A stretch of DNA of 64,000 nt from Channallabes apus (GCA_030522415.1 CM060113.1:7439967-7503966); one strand, 5' to 3'; positions 24,430-36,400 are shown, numbered from the stretch's first letter. The notes: generated from the letters alone by a model not told the origin. Numbers and translations are program-made.

Positions 24430-24790
24430 GACGTGGCATGGTGGTGTAGTGGTTAGCATAGTCGCCTTACACCTCCAGGGTCTGGGTTTGATTCCCGGCC
24501 AGGCTTGATTCTCATCTTTATGTGCATGGAGTTTGCATGTTCTCCCTGTGCCCTTGTTGGGTTTCCTTCAGATACTCTGGTTTCCGCCCAAAGACATGCA
24601 GACGAGGCAAATTGGTGTTCCCAAATTGACTACTGTGTGTGTGTGTGTGTGTGTGTGTCCTGTTATGGATTGGCACCTTGTCCAGGGTGTACCCCCACCT
24701 CTTGCCCAAAGCCTCCTGGGATAGTGCTCCTGGGCTCCAGGCCCCCAGCAACCCTGAATACAGGATAAAGCGGTATAGGCGATGAGTGAA
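24430..24790 (+). repeat. tRNA-derived SINE, old copy
   Basis: Full-length but diverged copy of the same family, with a 'tggtgtagtgg' A box and a (GT)n expansion near 24635-24658. Confidence 0.88.
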
Positions 24791-24794
24791 AGTG

Positions 24795-25027
24795 TATGGA
24801 GTTGTGAATGAGGTTTTTTGTTGAAATGCCGATTCCCAATCTGGCCCATGGACAAGGATTTTTTTTGTCCATGTATCGGAATCCCACTATGCTCGAACAC
24901 CCTCTGGAGTGTTTGGCTCCTTTTTAGGAGACACATTCTCAGCATACACCTGGACAGGAGTATCTGTGTTGCTCCTTATGGTTAGTGATTATAACTTCAC
25001 ACCTCTAATTAAGCAACTTACACTTCT

Positions 25028-25067
<40 letters not shown>

Positions 25068-26485
25068 ATTAGTGCTGCGTTGATTTTATCTGCTGTTTTG
25101 TCTCTGTATGTCATTGTAGATAAATTTTAGAAGTGAAACTAATCCCATCCAAGCAGGGCTCAAAAGAAAGACTTGATAAAAGCTGAGGAAAGACAGGCTG
25201 GAACATATTACGGCACAAGGACAAGATCAATGTGATCTGTTCAAATTCTGAGAATGTATGAGAACAAGAACGTTCATGATGGATGACACCCTTAGTGCAC
25301 GAATAGCATTGGGTAATTGACCCTCTGTCATGATGGAAGTGTTCTTTTCCGTTTTAAATCTCTGCATTTTATTAACCGCCTCCTCACTTTGACATCACTT
25401 AATGGCAGATGTACGTGGGTACATTAGTGGATGAATTGTGCAGAAATGAAGTAAAAATTTTGCTTAGGGGAAAAAAAAGCAGTGACCCATTTCGGACAGA
25501 AATTGGTGTCATGAGAGAAATTGAAACTCGAATAGTCTAATGAACATTTTAATCTCGATTTTGCTTGAGAATCAGTCAGAAGTGATTTGTTAAACTGCCG
25601 TAGCAGTCAGATTAGCTCAGTAGCATGACAGATATACTGTAAAGTTCTGCATTAGGTGGGGGGTTAGTTGAGTCAGGCAGTCACTATTGTTCCTTTGTGA
25701 AGGAGAATTTCCATTTTGTATATCTATGAATAGACTTCGATTAGGTTCCGCTTCATTAATGAGCTCCTTTCATTAAAGGAATCTGTACATGCTTGTACAA
25801 GAAACCATGAATAGCGTGCAGGGATCCATGTTCCGGAGAAAGCAAAATAGGAGGGAAAAGCTTTGAGATTGAATTGCCTCTGGTGGTTTATATCAATGAT
25901 ACAATGTAAATGTTGACATTCATCAAATGGGTCACCAGTAGGGGTGTACAGAAAGAGAGAGAGAGAGAGAAAGAACATTACTTGCTTTCTTTCCATTTTT
26001 GCATTGGCCATGGTTTAAACAAGCCAATTAACTCCCCCCCCCCCCCCCCCCCACTGTGACCTTGTTTAAGAAAGTATCCCTTTAATTTCTTGTTTACTGG
26101 TAGGGGCGTGGCTTAACAGCATCTAATGTGAACACTGAAATGGCACATTTAGAAAAGGAGTGAAACTTTAAGGTATGAGAGAATGCATAATATCCTTATA
26201 TCCTTCAGCTGGAGCATTAACACACTGTTTGGGGGAGCTCTGAGAATTGTGTTAACTCAAAGAAATATGGGACCTTTAATCAATATCATGAAAAAAAAAT
26301 GAATTGTGATTGTAATGCGATTACAAATTTATGCATGAATTCATGGTACAAATATATTTTCTGTACTTGCTATGACTCAGCATTTCACCTTCAGTTAATG
26401 TTCGGATCAAAGATCAGAATGGGGACAAATGTGATCTTAGTGGACATGGTTCATTGTACCTTTAGTAACCTAGTAACTTAAATAA
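24795..26485. other. intronic sequence with simple repeats
   Basis: Contains (AG)n at about 25028-25061, a smaller (AG)n near 25950-25970 and a C run at 26033-26052. No coding similarity. Confidence 0.5.
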
Positions 26486-26489
26486 GCAA

Positions 26490-26640
26490 CAGTGTTGGAT
26501 AAGTTACTCAAAAAAAGTAATCTACAGTACTACAAATTACTAATTACTACTTTAAAATTGCAATTTGATTACATGTAAAAAGTAATCCGATTACTAATTA
26601 CATAACTTTCAAGTTACTTTGAAAACATCTGTCACGGCGT
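26490..26640 (+). mobile_element. CAGTGTTGG-ended non-autonomous DNA element, fragment
   Basis: It starts CAGTGTTGGATAAGTTACTC and continues with repeated 'agtaatc' and 'attacta' motifs typical of a widespread fish element whose opposite end is seen at 39480-39575. The right boundary is lost. Confidence 0.5.
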
Positions 26641-26796
26641 GCGCCAGTAGTGGGCATGCGTATCAACCTGCTGTCGCTCCTCACTTACATTGTAGTGTTA
26701 CAGTAGGTGTCCCCTTCTTCTGAAGGTGCGCGAAGGGACGATGCTTCTAGTTCGGGCTGGCGATAATTAATGTTAACGGATCACACGATTTCTCCG

Positions 26797-27048
26797 CTGT
26801 AGTGGTTAGCACTGTCGCCTTGCACCTCCAGGGTCCGGGTTCGATTCCTGGTCAGGCTCAATTCCCGTCTCTGTGTGCATGGAGTTTGCATGTTCTCCCC
26901 GTGCTTGGTGGGTTTCCTCCGGGTACTCCGGTTTCCTCCCACAGTCCAAAGATATGCAGGTTAGGCTGATTGGCGTTCCCAAATTGCCTGTAGTGTGTGA
27001 ATGAGTGTATGTGTGTGTGCCCTGCGATGGATTGGCACCCTATCCAGG
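26797..27048 (+). repeat. tRNA-derived SINE, truncated at both ends
   Basis: Head from 'tagtggttagcactgtcgcc' to 'attggcaccctatccagg'. The 3' part is replaced by mariner sequence from about 27055, suggesting a deletion joined the two. Confidence 0.88.
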
Positions 27049-27054
27049 CTCACC

Positions 27055-27455
27055 GTCCATTGCAGATGTTCCTGTGAACCTTCAGCATGTGGAACACATG
27101 ATTCTTGCCGGGTATTGTAGCGATGAATGACTTGTCACCAAGTCAATTGTAGAAGATGTGCATCTGTTTGTTGGAACTGTACACATAATCATTTATGAAC
27201 ACTACTTGTACAGTACATAGTACTTCATACAGCCATTTCCATATGTTTGTGCCATTAAAGGAGTTCCTGGGAGGCCAGGGTTTCAGACATGAAGCAGGCA
27301 GTCCAATCAAGCACGAGTGAAACTCTGGGATAAGTGCATTAGTGCAGCAGAGGATTATATAGAGAAATTAAGGGAGGTTTTTTTTCCGCCTTTCATAACT
27401 GTGTTCTGTTATTCTGCACAATCCAAAGTCCCGGTTTGATTTGAATACTCCTCAT
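27055..27455 (+). mobile_element. mariner relic, 3' part
   Basis: Homologous to 11170-11645. It retains 'aaaggagttcctgggaggcc', the C-terminal region and the terminal 'aaagtcccggtttga'. The stretch coding for the DGIQALV segment is partly deleted. Confidence 0.75.
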
Positions 27456-27781
27456 ACACACACGTCCGCTGTGGCAGAGTTTGATTCTGGCAACGACCTT
27501 TTATTTGGATGTGTGTGAACAAAACATAATTAAGCATTTAAAAAAGTGGTAATTTGCCCGTGAAATAAATGACAGTTTATGACTGCGACTCACAAAGTGA
27601 CTGAACACAAGTCAGGCTTGCAGCTTTAATCCCGGCTCAGTCATAAAGGAGTTGTGTGGTCCTCCATCACTCTCCTGATTGTGACAGGATGGAACACAGC
27701 CTGAGGCTCTGATCGCTGCTTAGAAACAGGTAGATTTAAGACTAAGCTCTGAATCTACTGACAGTGGTTCTGTTAAAAAAA

Positions 27782-27785
<4 letters not shown>

Positions 27786-27855
<70 letters not shown>

Positions 27856-27879
27856 TATATATATATATATATATATAAT
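27786..27879. repeat. (TA)n microsatellite with a single CAG interruption
   Basis: Perfect TA repeats of about 90 bp, broken only by TACAGTA at 27851-27857. Confidence 0.95.
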
Positions 27880-28464
27880 GCTGCCCTTAAGCTTTTCCTC
27901 TTTTAATGGTTGAGTTTGCTTTGTGGAGTACCTTGCTCTATGGGGTTGCCACACTTCACTGTCATGCTGTTTTAATAACCTTAATAAAAGCTTAGATAGG
28001 AGAATTTAAAATACACATGTCCTGGATGCTACACTTTATACTAAAATAGTGTAGTGTTTGTACAGTAGGTTGCTTTAGTTGTTGAACAGAGACATTAACC
28101 TGTAATAAGATGGACGAGGACAGGGTTTCAGGGTTCGCGTAAAACACTAATGTGAGAATAAATGATCAAAAGATTGCCCTAATGATATATGCATTAGACT
28201 TTTTTGTTTTGGCAATGGAAATAACCCTCCACGGCCAAGGGTTTGTTTCCCACTGCGGGTCTGTGTGCATGGAGTTTGCATGTTCTCCTGCATGCTTGGT
28301 GGGTTTCATCCAGGTACTTCAGTTTCTTCGCACAGTCCAAAGACAAACAGATAAGGCTAATTGATGTTCCCAAATTGCCTGTAGTGTGTGAATGAGTGTG
28401 TGGTGTGTGCATGTGTGCCCTGTGTACACTGCCTGTGCCCGAAGTGTCCTGGGATAGTCTACAG

Positions 28465-31122
28465 CAGGGGTCTCAAACTCAATTTACCCGGGGGCCACTG
28501 GAGGTAGAGTTTGGGTGAGGCTGGGCCGCATCAGGTTTTCCACAAGAAAAGCTCTTACAAAAACATTCCAATGTTATCAAATGTCTTTATTTTTATTTTT
28601 TAACACAAAATAAGATGAAAAAATAAAGAAATTAACAATTCATAAGAAAAAAAAATAAAATCAATCAGTAATAAATAAATAAAATGAAAATAATAATGAT
28701 AATAATAATAATAATAATAATACAGCAGATATAGAACACTGAAGAAACCACATATAGTTGCTGACTAGAGAAATGTAATTATTATTATTCAGATTCAGTT
28801 CTTTAACCTTTAACTTTCTGAACATGAATGGAACATTGAACATAAACTGTTATGAACATGGCTTCTTCTGCCTACTTCTTACTGCTAGAGATCTGGCAGC
28901 GCTTCCTCTCGCATAGCCGAGCCACATTTGGCTTAAGGGAGGAGGCAGTTGAGACCCTCAGTAGGGCTTGAAGATGCTCGTCAGTAAGTCTGGACCTGTA
29001 CTTGGACTTATTGAAGTTCAAGGTAGAGAAGAGCTTTTCGCACAAGTATGTGCTCCCAAAAAGACACATGGTCCGCTTGAACATTCGGGAAAGCTCAGGG
29101 AAGCTGGGAGGCAATTCTCTCAAAAATTGCCCGAGCTTGTCTGCTTTTCCACTCACCTCCCTGAACTTGGCTCTGAGTTCAGAGTTGCACTGCAGGTCAA
29201 TGAGCTCCATTTGAAGCACAGGGGGGGCATCTTGCACATCAAAGGAGAAGGGGTCCGCAAAAATTTGAAATGTGGCTCTGTGCGTCTTGAAGTCTGCAAA
29301 TCTATGATCAAATTCCTCCTGTAGCATCAAAATGGCATCCACATACTTCTCACCACTGAATGGTGTGCCTGCATCCATGAGTGCCTTGCATGCTGGGAAA
29401 TGGCAAAGGTTTGTTTGAGAAAGCTGGGCCTTCCATAACACAAGTTTCGCAGAGAATGCTCTCACGCTGTCATAGGCAGCACTGACAAGTTGCCCCTGGC
29501 CTTGTAACTTCTTGTTCAGTACATTAAGCTCATGTGTAATATCAACAAGAAATGCTAAGTCCATGAGCCATTTGGGATCACTTAGCACGGGAACAGCAAC
29601 CCCATCTTTCTCCATGAAGGCTTTCACTTCCGCTCTCAACTCAAAAAATCTCTTCAATATGTTTCCCCTGCTGAGCCAACGTACCTCTGTGAAGTAGAGC
29701 ACATCCCCATATTCTGACTCCATTTCCTCTAATAAAGCACGGAACCTTCTGTGCTTTAAGCTCCTGGATCTGATTTGGTTGATGCATTTCACAACTACAG
29801 ACATCACATTGTCAAACTTCAGGCATTTGCTGCAAAGGGCCTGCTGATGGATAATGCAGTGCAGAGCAATGGCCTCCTCCACACTCTCCTCTTCCAGTTT
29901 TTCTTTAACAAGTGCCACCAGTCCATTTTTCCTCCCTGTCATTGATGGCGCTCCATCGGTTGTTATTCCAACAAACCTCTTCCATGGCAAACCGGCATTC
30001 GCAATGGCATCACACAGCTGGTGAAATATCTCCTGAGCGGTGGTCTGGCCATGCATTGGAATTACTGTGAGCAACTCCTCTGTGACTTCAAAATTGTCAT
30101 CAACACCACGGACATAGATTGCGAGCTGGGCAGTGTCGGTGATGTCTGTGGACTCATCAAGAGCGACTGAGTATACACTGAAACGTTTTGCTTTCTCACA
30201 CAGTTGATCATAAACGTCACTTGACAGATCAGAAATGCGCTCTGCCACGGTGTTGGCAGAAAGGCTGATGTTGCTAAACTGACCTTTCTTTTCTGGACAG
30301 ACAATAGTTGCAGCCTGTAATATGCACTTTTTGACAAATTCACCTTCTGTGAATGGCTTTCCTGCTTTAGCAATCATCTCACTAACCACGTAGCTAGCTT
30401 CGACTGCTGCATCATTCTCTTTGGTTGCTTTCTTAAAGAAATCCTGTTGCCTCAGTAGACATGTTTTAAGATTAGCAACCCGGTTGGCTCTCTCATCTCC
30501 CTGGTATTTTGCATACTCCTCAGCATGTCTAGTTGTGTAATGACGTTTCAAATTGTACTCTTTGTGCACTGCAACTTTCTCTGTGCAAATAAGACACGTC
30601 GGGATGCCCCTGTGCTCAACAAAGAAATATTGCACTTCCCACTTTTCCTGAAATTGTCTGTGCTCATCACAAATCTTTCTCTTCACTGCAGGCTTTGAAA
30701 AAGACATGTTTGGGGCTGTATAATATATATAATTCCACTTGGTGTCGCTGTCGCGCTGAAGTTTCAGTTTCAGTGCCGATGAGTCTTTTCCGCTTCTTTT
30801 TCTGTCCCGTTGAGCAGCAACTTCCGGGTTCAGACTGGACGCCGAAGCGCGTGAAGCGGGAGCAGCCGCGGGAATTGCGCATGCGCCGCGTGCATATAAT
30901 GACAAATAGAAAATGCACACAAATATGCTTATGCCGATGTCCCGCCCCCGAGAGCAATATACCCAGTGTGCGATTTGTGAAAAAAACAGATGGGGGGGTA
31001 ATTTTGAGAAACATTTTATTCAGTGGGCCGCGCTAACATTAAACTTTCATATTAAGGCGGGGCCACAAACTATCGTCCCGAGGGCCGCAGTTGGCCCGCG
31101 GGCCGCGAGTTTGAGACCCCTG
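28465..31122 (-). mobile_element. complete hAT transposon (Charlie/GTF2IRD2-type)
   Basis: A perfect 16-bp terminal inverted repeat (CAGGGGTCTCAAACTC) bounds 2658 bp. The 8-bp target duplication GTCTACAG is exact at 28457-28464 and 31123-31130. A single long transposase frame is intact. The last ~400 bp, upstream of the start on the minus strand, are GC-richer and hold TATA-like sequence near 30720. All parts of an autonomous hAT are present and there is no sign of decay. Confidence 0.96.
28872..30707 (-). CDS. hAT transposase, BED zinc finger, intact, 611 aa
   Basis: DNA-cleaving transposase of the hAT superfamily, related to the Charlie-type domain found in vertebrate GTF2IRD2. I place the start at the ATG at 30707 (MSFSKPAVKRKI) because the BED-type zinc finger follows at once (CLIC at about residues 37-40, then a HYTTRH pair); the frame stays open upstream to 30920 but that part lies in the non-coding left arm. 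The catalytic core shows SVALDESTDITDTAQLAIYV, then TTDGAPSMTGRKNG, HCIIHQQALC and, near the C-terminus, STYLCEKLFSTLNFNKSKYR with the dimerisation region LTDEHLQALLRV. No stop or frameshift. It is a mobile-element gene, not a domesticated host gene, because its terminal repeats and target duplication are intact. Confidence 0.95.
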   Translation of the reverse strand: MSFSKPAVKRKICDEHRQFQEKWEVQYFFVEHRGIPTCLICTEKVAVHKEYNLKRHYTTRHAEEYAKYQGDERANRVANLKTCLLRQQDFFKKATKENDAAVEASYVVSEMIAKAGKPFTEGEFVKKCILQAATIVCPEKKGQFSNISLSANTVAERISDLSSDVYDQLCEKAKRFSVYSVALDESTDITDTAQLAIYVRGVDDNFEVTEELLTVIPMHGQTTAQEIFHQLCDAIANAGLPWKRFVGITTDGAPSMTGRKNGLVALVKEKLEEESVEEAIALHCIIHQQALCSKCLKFDNVMSVVVKCINQIRSRSLKHRRFRALLEEMESEYGDVLYFTEVRWLSRGNILKRFFELRAEVKAFMEKDGVAVPVLSDPKWLMDLAFLVDITHELNVLNKKLQGQGQLVSAAYDSVRAFSAKLVLWKAQLSQTNLCHFPACKALMDAGTPFSGEKYVDAILMLQEEFDHRFADFKTHRATFQIFADPFSFDVQDAPPVLQMELIDLQCNSELRAKFREVSGKADKLGQFLRELPPSFPELSRMFKRTMCLFGSTYLCEKLFSTLNFNKSKYRSRLTDEHLQALLRVSTASSLKPNVARLCERKRCQISSSKK

Positions 31123-31172
31123 GTCTACAGGCTTCCAGCGACCCTGTGTATACAGTATATGATAAGCACTAT

Positions 31173-31522
31173 TGTCACGAACTAACCGGAGCTGAACAGA
31201 AGACGTAGCGATTAGCAGTTAGCCCTTTGTACTGTAGTGTGGATGGTAAACCCAAACGCGGAAGTGACATGAATAGGCAGGATAACCACGCTTGTTATTG
31301 TTAGGACACACTCGGATAGAGAGTAAGGGAAAACACAAATTAACCCTCGTCCTAGTGACACACACTCAAGCGAGAAGTTGACCAAATAAAGTGAGTACTC
31401 ACAGATTAGCCGATGTAGCTCGTGAAACGACATGGGCAAACTCAATGACTGAGCCATGTGCCGCGTCATGTTGTCTCCTCTTCCGGGTCCTAGTGCCGGT
31501 CGCGGATTGAGTGTGCATGACA
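31173..31522. mobile_element. solo LTR, 350 bp
   Basis: It starts TGTCACGAAC and ends GTGCATGACA (TG...CA), with an exact 5-bp target duplication ACTAT at 31168-31172 and 31523-31527. No internal coding sequence remains, so it is a recombined LTR. An 'aaataaag' polyadenylation-like signal on the plus strand lies near 31384. The 5-bp duplication fits Gypsy-type and several other LTR groups; the group cannot be named. Confidence 0.85.
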
Positions 31523-31902
31523 ACTATAGAGGATGAGTGAATGAATGAATGAATATTTAACTGTAATTCTCTTTTTTTTTAATAAATAAAATAGAGCCAT
31601 ATTTAAATGACACGCGCACTGTATATATGCATTTGTCTGTTTCTATCTTACTATCTATCTATATGTATATGATCTAAAGCTAAGTATGTTTAGGTAGTGC
31701 ATGTTTTTTTTAAGTTTCTAGAGTAAAATATTTATTTATAAGGGAAAAATATAATTTTTCTTCCAGTTCGGGTTTAATATAAAACCTTCGATTTTTGTTT
31801 TATGTTTGTTAGTTTTTATTTTATCGTTTTATTTGCTTTGTAATTTTCATCTTCTTCTTTTTATTTTCTTTTTCATTTATTTAAGTAAAAAAAGTCCAGG
31901 TT

Positions 31903-32166
31903 TGCGCCTTGCACCTACAGGGTCCGGGTTCAATTCCAGTCTTGTGGTCTATGTATATGCAGGGTTAGGGTTAATCCTATTGTGTGTTCCCCCTGTGCTT
32001 GATGGGTTTCCTCCGGGTCCTCCAGTTTGCCTCAACAGTCCAAAAATATGCAGATTAAGCTAATTGGCACCCCATTCAGGGTGTACAGTACCCTGCCTTG
32101 TGCCTTAAGTCTCCGGGGTAGGCTCCAGGGTCCCGCGGCCCATATACAGGATATAGCGGTATATAA
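31903..32166 (+). repeat. tRNA-derived SINE, old and internally deleted
   Basis: 'gccttgcacctacagggtcc' through 'ggtaggctccagggtcccgc' to 'tagcggtata'. It carries an exact 5-bp CAGTA insertion at 32094-32100 relative to the other copies. Confidence 0.8.
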
Positions 32167-32169
32167 ACC

Positions 32170-33920
32170 ATTATTATTTAAAAATATATATTTTTATTAT
32201 TATTGTAATTGCATACATTTTTTATGGATCTTTTGGATTCTGGATTTTTCCTGGATTCTGGGTCATCTTTTTTTCCCTCCTTTTGGTGTAACACGTTGCC
32301 CTTTACATATGAAATACAATAAAAAATATCTTATGTATCAGATTCTAAATAATGTAAGTTCTGGCCTTTTTCTGATCTGACATTACTTAAGAAAGAATGT
32401 CTTTGATTTTCACGTGTAATCACAGATTTCGAGTTTTCATGTCACATCACGGTGAGGTTCTGTACGCTACGCTCCAGTCAGCTGTGACATTCTAACATTT
32501 GACACCCCAGAAAAATAACATATCACAACCTTATCAAGGAAAATCTGTCACTTGACTAAACGACATCAGAACCGATGAAAGTGGAATTTCTGACAGCAGT
32601 TGCCTGATGGGACAAATCTTCATCGATGTGTAGGCTTTGCCGTGAATGGCTTTTGTATGCCGTACAGCACTACCTTTAATTTTAATAAATAATTTGTGAC
32701 TTAAGAGAAGTTAATCGTAGCTATGTTTCACCTTGAAATAAGTTAATTATCCAAATAATTAAATAGAAAAATCTGTGTTTTAGTTTATTCATGTCTGAAC
32801 ACATTCACCTCTAAGACATACTGTAGCTGAAATATTCCACACATCACATGTTTATCAGAAAGTTGCATCATCCAGATTTCCTGAAAATCACGGGAAGAAG
32901 AAAATTTAATTTACTTATTATTAAATGTTCTCAAGCCATTAGCAATGCCTCTAGGCTGTCATATGTTGAGTAGTTTTAATATAATTTTCTAAAAGCTCGA
33001 AAAGTGAAAATGGAGCCAAGAAACATTTTGTAGGAAAAAAATTGATATTCTTCCACGAGTCAAATTAACACTATTCACATGGTTTAATGCGTTTTTCATT
33101 CATTTAAAAAAAGATATATTTTAAAAGTAAATAAAGCTAAATTTTACATCACGGGTTACTATAAGCGCTGCAATCACAGATATACACGCAATGTGCTAAA
33201 CATACTGCATAGCTTAAAAAAGTTGCAAACACTAAAATGCATACTTACTGTAAATGAGCACAAAAACAACTGCAGGCTTTATTCATTGTCACAAAACTGT
33301 GATAGATGGACTTATAGCTTTTTGAGAAGTGATACCAAATTCATACTTATATTGTATAACCCAAACAACTTGAGGCTTAATATTTTGGCATTTGTGCTTT
33401 TTAACACCCATGTGACTTAAAGAAAATCAACTGGCAAAATTTTTTTAACTTTTTCTCAAAACTGTCAAAATGGAATTATCTAATTTCGCTGTCAAACAGT
33501 TCATATATCCACTTGACATTTACACGAAAGTAATGTCTTTTGACTTTGTTCATGACTTTGAGACCTTTACAGTAAGAAATAATTCACTTTTTGCAGCATT
33601 GTACTTGAATTTTGGCCCGTTCCTCATGACAAACCTTTTTCACTTCACCCAAGGTTACAAGGATTACTTTGATGGACTCCATAAATAAAGTTCACAAGAA
33701 GCACCTGTCTGGAGAGGATTACTTGCGGGTCCATGACCTTTCTACGTGGATCTTAGTTGAACCAGTTTTACTGACAGGGATGTTTAAGGTCTTATGCATC
33801 TACAGTATATCGCTTGGTATCTTCTTTAATTGTGCTGTTATTAATGTTTTCTCTTTGTTTATATACATTTTGAATATATAGATTTTGGTTCATATTATTA
33901 AAGACAAAGTGGAACGAAAT
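32170..33920. other. intronic sequence, nothing recognised
   Basis: AT-rich; no exon or repeat recognised. Confidence 0.45.
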
Positions 33921-33924
33921 TATA

Positions 33925-34200
33925 AGGAGTGTTCAGGTCAAAATGGGACGTTTGATTGTGCACAATCATGGAACACATTTATGATAGTAAACACTACAGT
34001 ACATTTATTTCTCTATATAATCCCCTGATACCCTAATGCACTTGGCTTGCCCTGCGTTTTACTAGTGCTTGGATACCATCAAGGTAGTGAGTTCTCTAAG
34101 TACACCTGAGCCATGATCGGACTGCTGCTTCATGTCTGAAACACTGGCTTCCCAGGAACTCCTTTAATAGCCCCAAACATGTGGATATGTCTTGGAAGAT
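33925..34200 (-). mobile_element. mariner relic, 3' part
   Basis: The terminal repeat 'aaggagtgttcaggtcaaaa' begins after TA. 'gtgcttggataccatcaagg' and 'caggaactcctttaat' match the other copies on the opposite strand. Decayed. Confidence 0.75.
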
Positions 34201-34204
34201 TTTT

Positions 34205-34808
34205 ACCCTCACTGTACATGTTTTCCTAAATGTGGTGAAGTAGCTCATATTCATATATCATAATGTTTGATGCAATAGCTGAGCAATATCCATAGCTTAC
34301 AAAAGTGTAAAAAATTATGTATGTCACACTGCATTCTCACCAGGACTGTCACAAGTTCAGAAACTGTCTGAGTTTCATCATATTCGAAGCTGCTGCTGTT
34401 AACAACAGGAATTGTAGGTTGAGTACTGATTATTGGATGTGTGTGGGCTGATGCACTTGCTCTGTTGGTGCCACCCTTTGAGTAGCTTTGTTACTGCTTG
34501 CTTTCTCATAAAACAAAGACACGGCACTTAGTGCAAAGACTAACTGCTTATCAAAAGCGTGGATTTTGTTCGAAATGACAGCAGCATCTTTTGTGCACAG
34601 AAATAGAGCAGTGCAGAAATAAAAATGTGCGACACATGATGGTTTGCTGCACGATTCTGATCTTTGGATTCTGAACAAATCCACTTGCTCCACCTGCTTC
34701 TATTAACCAAGCCGGGTTAATTATTCACTTTAAAACAAATGATTAGTATAAAAAAGAAAAGTGAACCTATTGAGCTTTACTAAAACATTAAAACTAATAC
34801 GTTTCCTG
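34205..34808. other. intronic sequence, nothing recognised
   Basis: No coding or repeat similarity is seen. Confidence 0.4.
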
Positions 34809-34820
34809 ATGTTCTATCTT

Positions 34821-35202
34821 AGGCGGCACGGTGGTGTAGTGGTTAGCACTGTCGCCTTGCACCTCCAGGGTCCGGGTTCGATTCCCGGCCAGGCTCGATT
34901 CCCGTCTCTGTGTGCATGGAGTTTGCATGTTCTCCCCGTGCTTGGTGGGTTTCCTCCGGGTACTCCGGTTTCCTCCCACAGTCCAAAGATATGCAGGTTA
35001 GGCTAATTGGCGTTCCCAAATTGCCCGTAGTGTGTGATTGGGTGTGTGAGTGTGTGTATGTGTGTGTGCCCTGCGATGGATTGGCACCCTGTCCAGGGTG
35101 TACCCCGCCTAGTGCCCGAAGTCTCCTGGGATAGGCTCCAGGTCCCCCGCGACCCTGAACACAGGATTAAGCGGTATAGAAAATGAATGAATGAATGAAT
35201 GA
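34821..35202 (+). repeat. tRNA-derived SINE, full length with TSD
   Basis: Very close to 266-649, with intact A and B boxes. The 12-bp target duplication ATGTTCTATCTT lies at 34809-34820 and 35203-35214. Confidence 0.95.
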
Positions 35203-35214
35203 ATGTTCTATCTT

Positions 35215-35985
35215 GCAGAACATTTGCAGAAGGTTTGTAAGTTCTGAAAACAAACTGTAGCAGTTAAAATACAGTATCTTCAGCCTAATGTATAATTGAT
35301 GTTTAATAAATAACAAGAGAGATTTTAAAGCCATATCAAATGTGTTCAGGCAAACCAGGATTTTTCATTTCCAGCATAAACCCATTTTTAGCACATTGGA
35401 ATTATTGACCATGCATGCTTAGCCATAGCCAAAAAGAGTTCAATGTAAATTAAATACACTGTAACTTTGAAAGATACCAACTCGATTTACGTGGCTCAAA
35501 AATTTCACCGTCAATCTGCAAAGCAGGAAAATTAATAACAACCAAGACATCCTGTAATGTATTTATATGAACCTCAGCTTTGATTTAAGACAGTCGTAAA
35601 AAAAAGCTTGAACTATTCCTTTAAATATTTTATCAAGTACTGTAGTATAATATCTTTAATGAATTCCAAGTCTACTTCTAAGATGTATCATTTCTAGGGT
35701 GAACCACTGGGTTCAACACTGGGGGTGTTAAAATTTCAACTCATGTAGGGGGTTTAGTTTCACATTAATTTTAGGATGAGGAGACATACAGTTCCAAAAC
35801 AGCATGTTCTACATTCAGTTTGTGTAACAGCAGAAATTCTTTCACTCTTTCTCTTTGCATTGTTTATGGCCGCCATGATAAAGTTTGTTGCATGTAGAGA
35901 ATGTATCGGACCCCCCCCCTCCACCCCCCCACCCCCCATCTCTGCATATATTACACCTTTATATTACAACTTTTCATGAGTTCCT
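35215..35985. other. intronic sequence, nothing recognised
   Basis: A C-rich run lies at about 35911-35938. No coding similarity. Confidence 0.45.
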
Positions 35986-35991
35986 GTACTG

Positions 35992-36115
35992 TACATCTCA
36001 GTGTTTGGTGGGTTTCCTCCATGTACTCCAGTTTCCTTCCACAGTCCAGAGACATGCGGCTTAGACTAATCGGCATTGCCAAATGACCTGTAGTGTGTGA
36101 ATGTGTGTGAATATT
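35992..36115 (+). repeat. SINE fragment (middle part)
   Basis: 'gtttggtgggtttcctccat' to 'cctgtagtgtgtgaatgtgt' matches the SINE body. Head and tail are missing. Confidence 0.75.
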
Positions 36116-36335
36116 GACCGGAGGTCCTACTACAGTACATAGACAATGGTCACCATTGGCCCCACAGTCCCTAGTTGGACTACAGTGGTTTCTAGATGGA
36201 TGGATCAAGTACTTAAGAGTAATTTGTGAAGAATTGAAAAAAACGTTTGTTAATCTCTTAATCTCTGCTTAATCTATATCCGGATTATATCTAAACTGTA
36301 ATCATAAGTAACAGCAGACAGAATGAGAGAAATGT

Positions 36336-36399
<64 letters not shown>
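36336..36399. repeat. (GT)n microsatellite
   Basis: About 30 uninterrupted GT units. Confidence 0.95.

Positions 36400-36400
<1 letters not shown>

Larger units (their letters stand above)
28222..31550 (+). repeat. old SINE split by a hAT element and a solo LTR
   Basis: SINE body from about 28222 to 28464 continues at 31131-31172 ('gcttccagcgaccctgtgta') and ends at 31528-31550 ('agaggatgagtgaatgaatg'). Both interruptions have clear target duplications (see separate entries). The tRNA head is decayed. Confidence 0.85.

Noticed and set aside
28872..30707. GTF2IRD2/ZBED-like host gene
   Set aside because: Perfect terminal repeats and an 8-bp target duplication show a mobile hAT element, not a domesticated gene.
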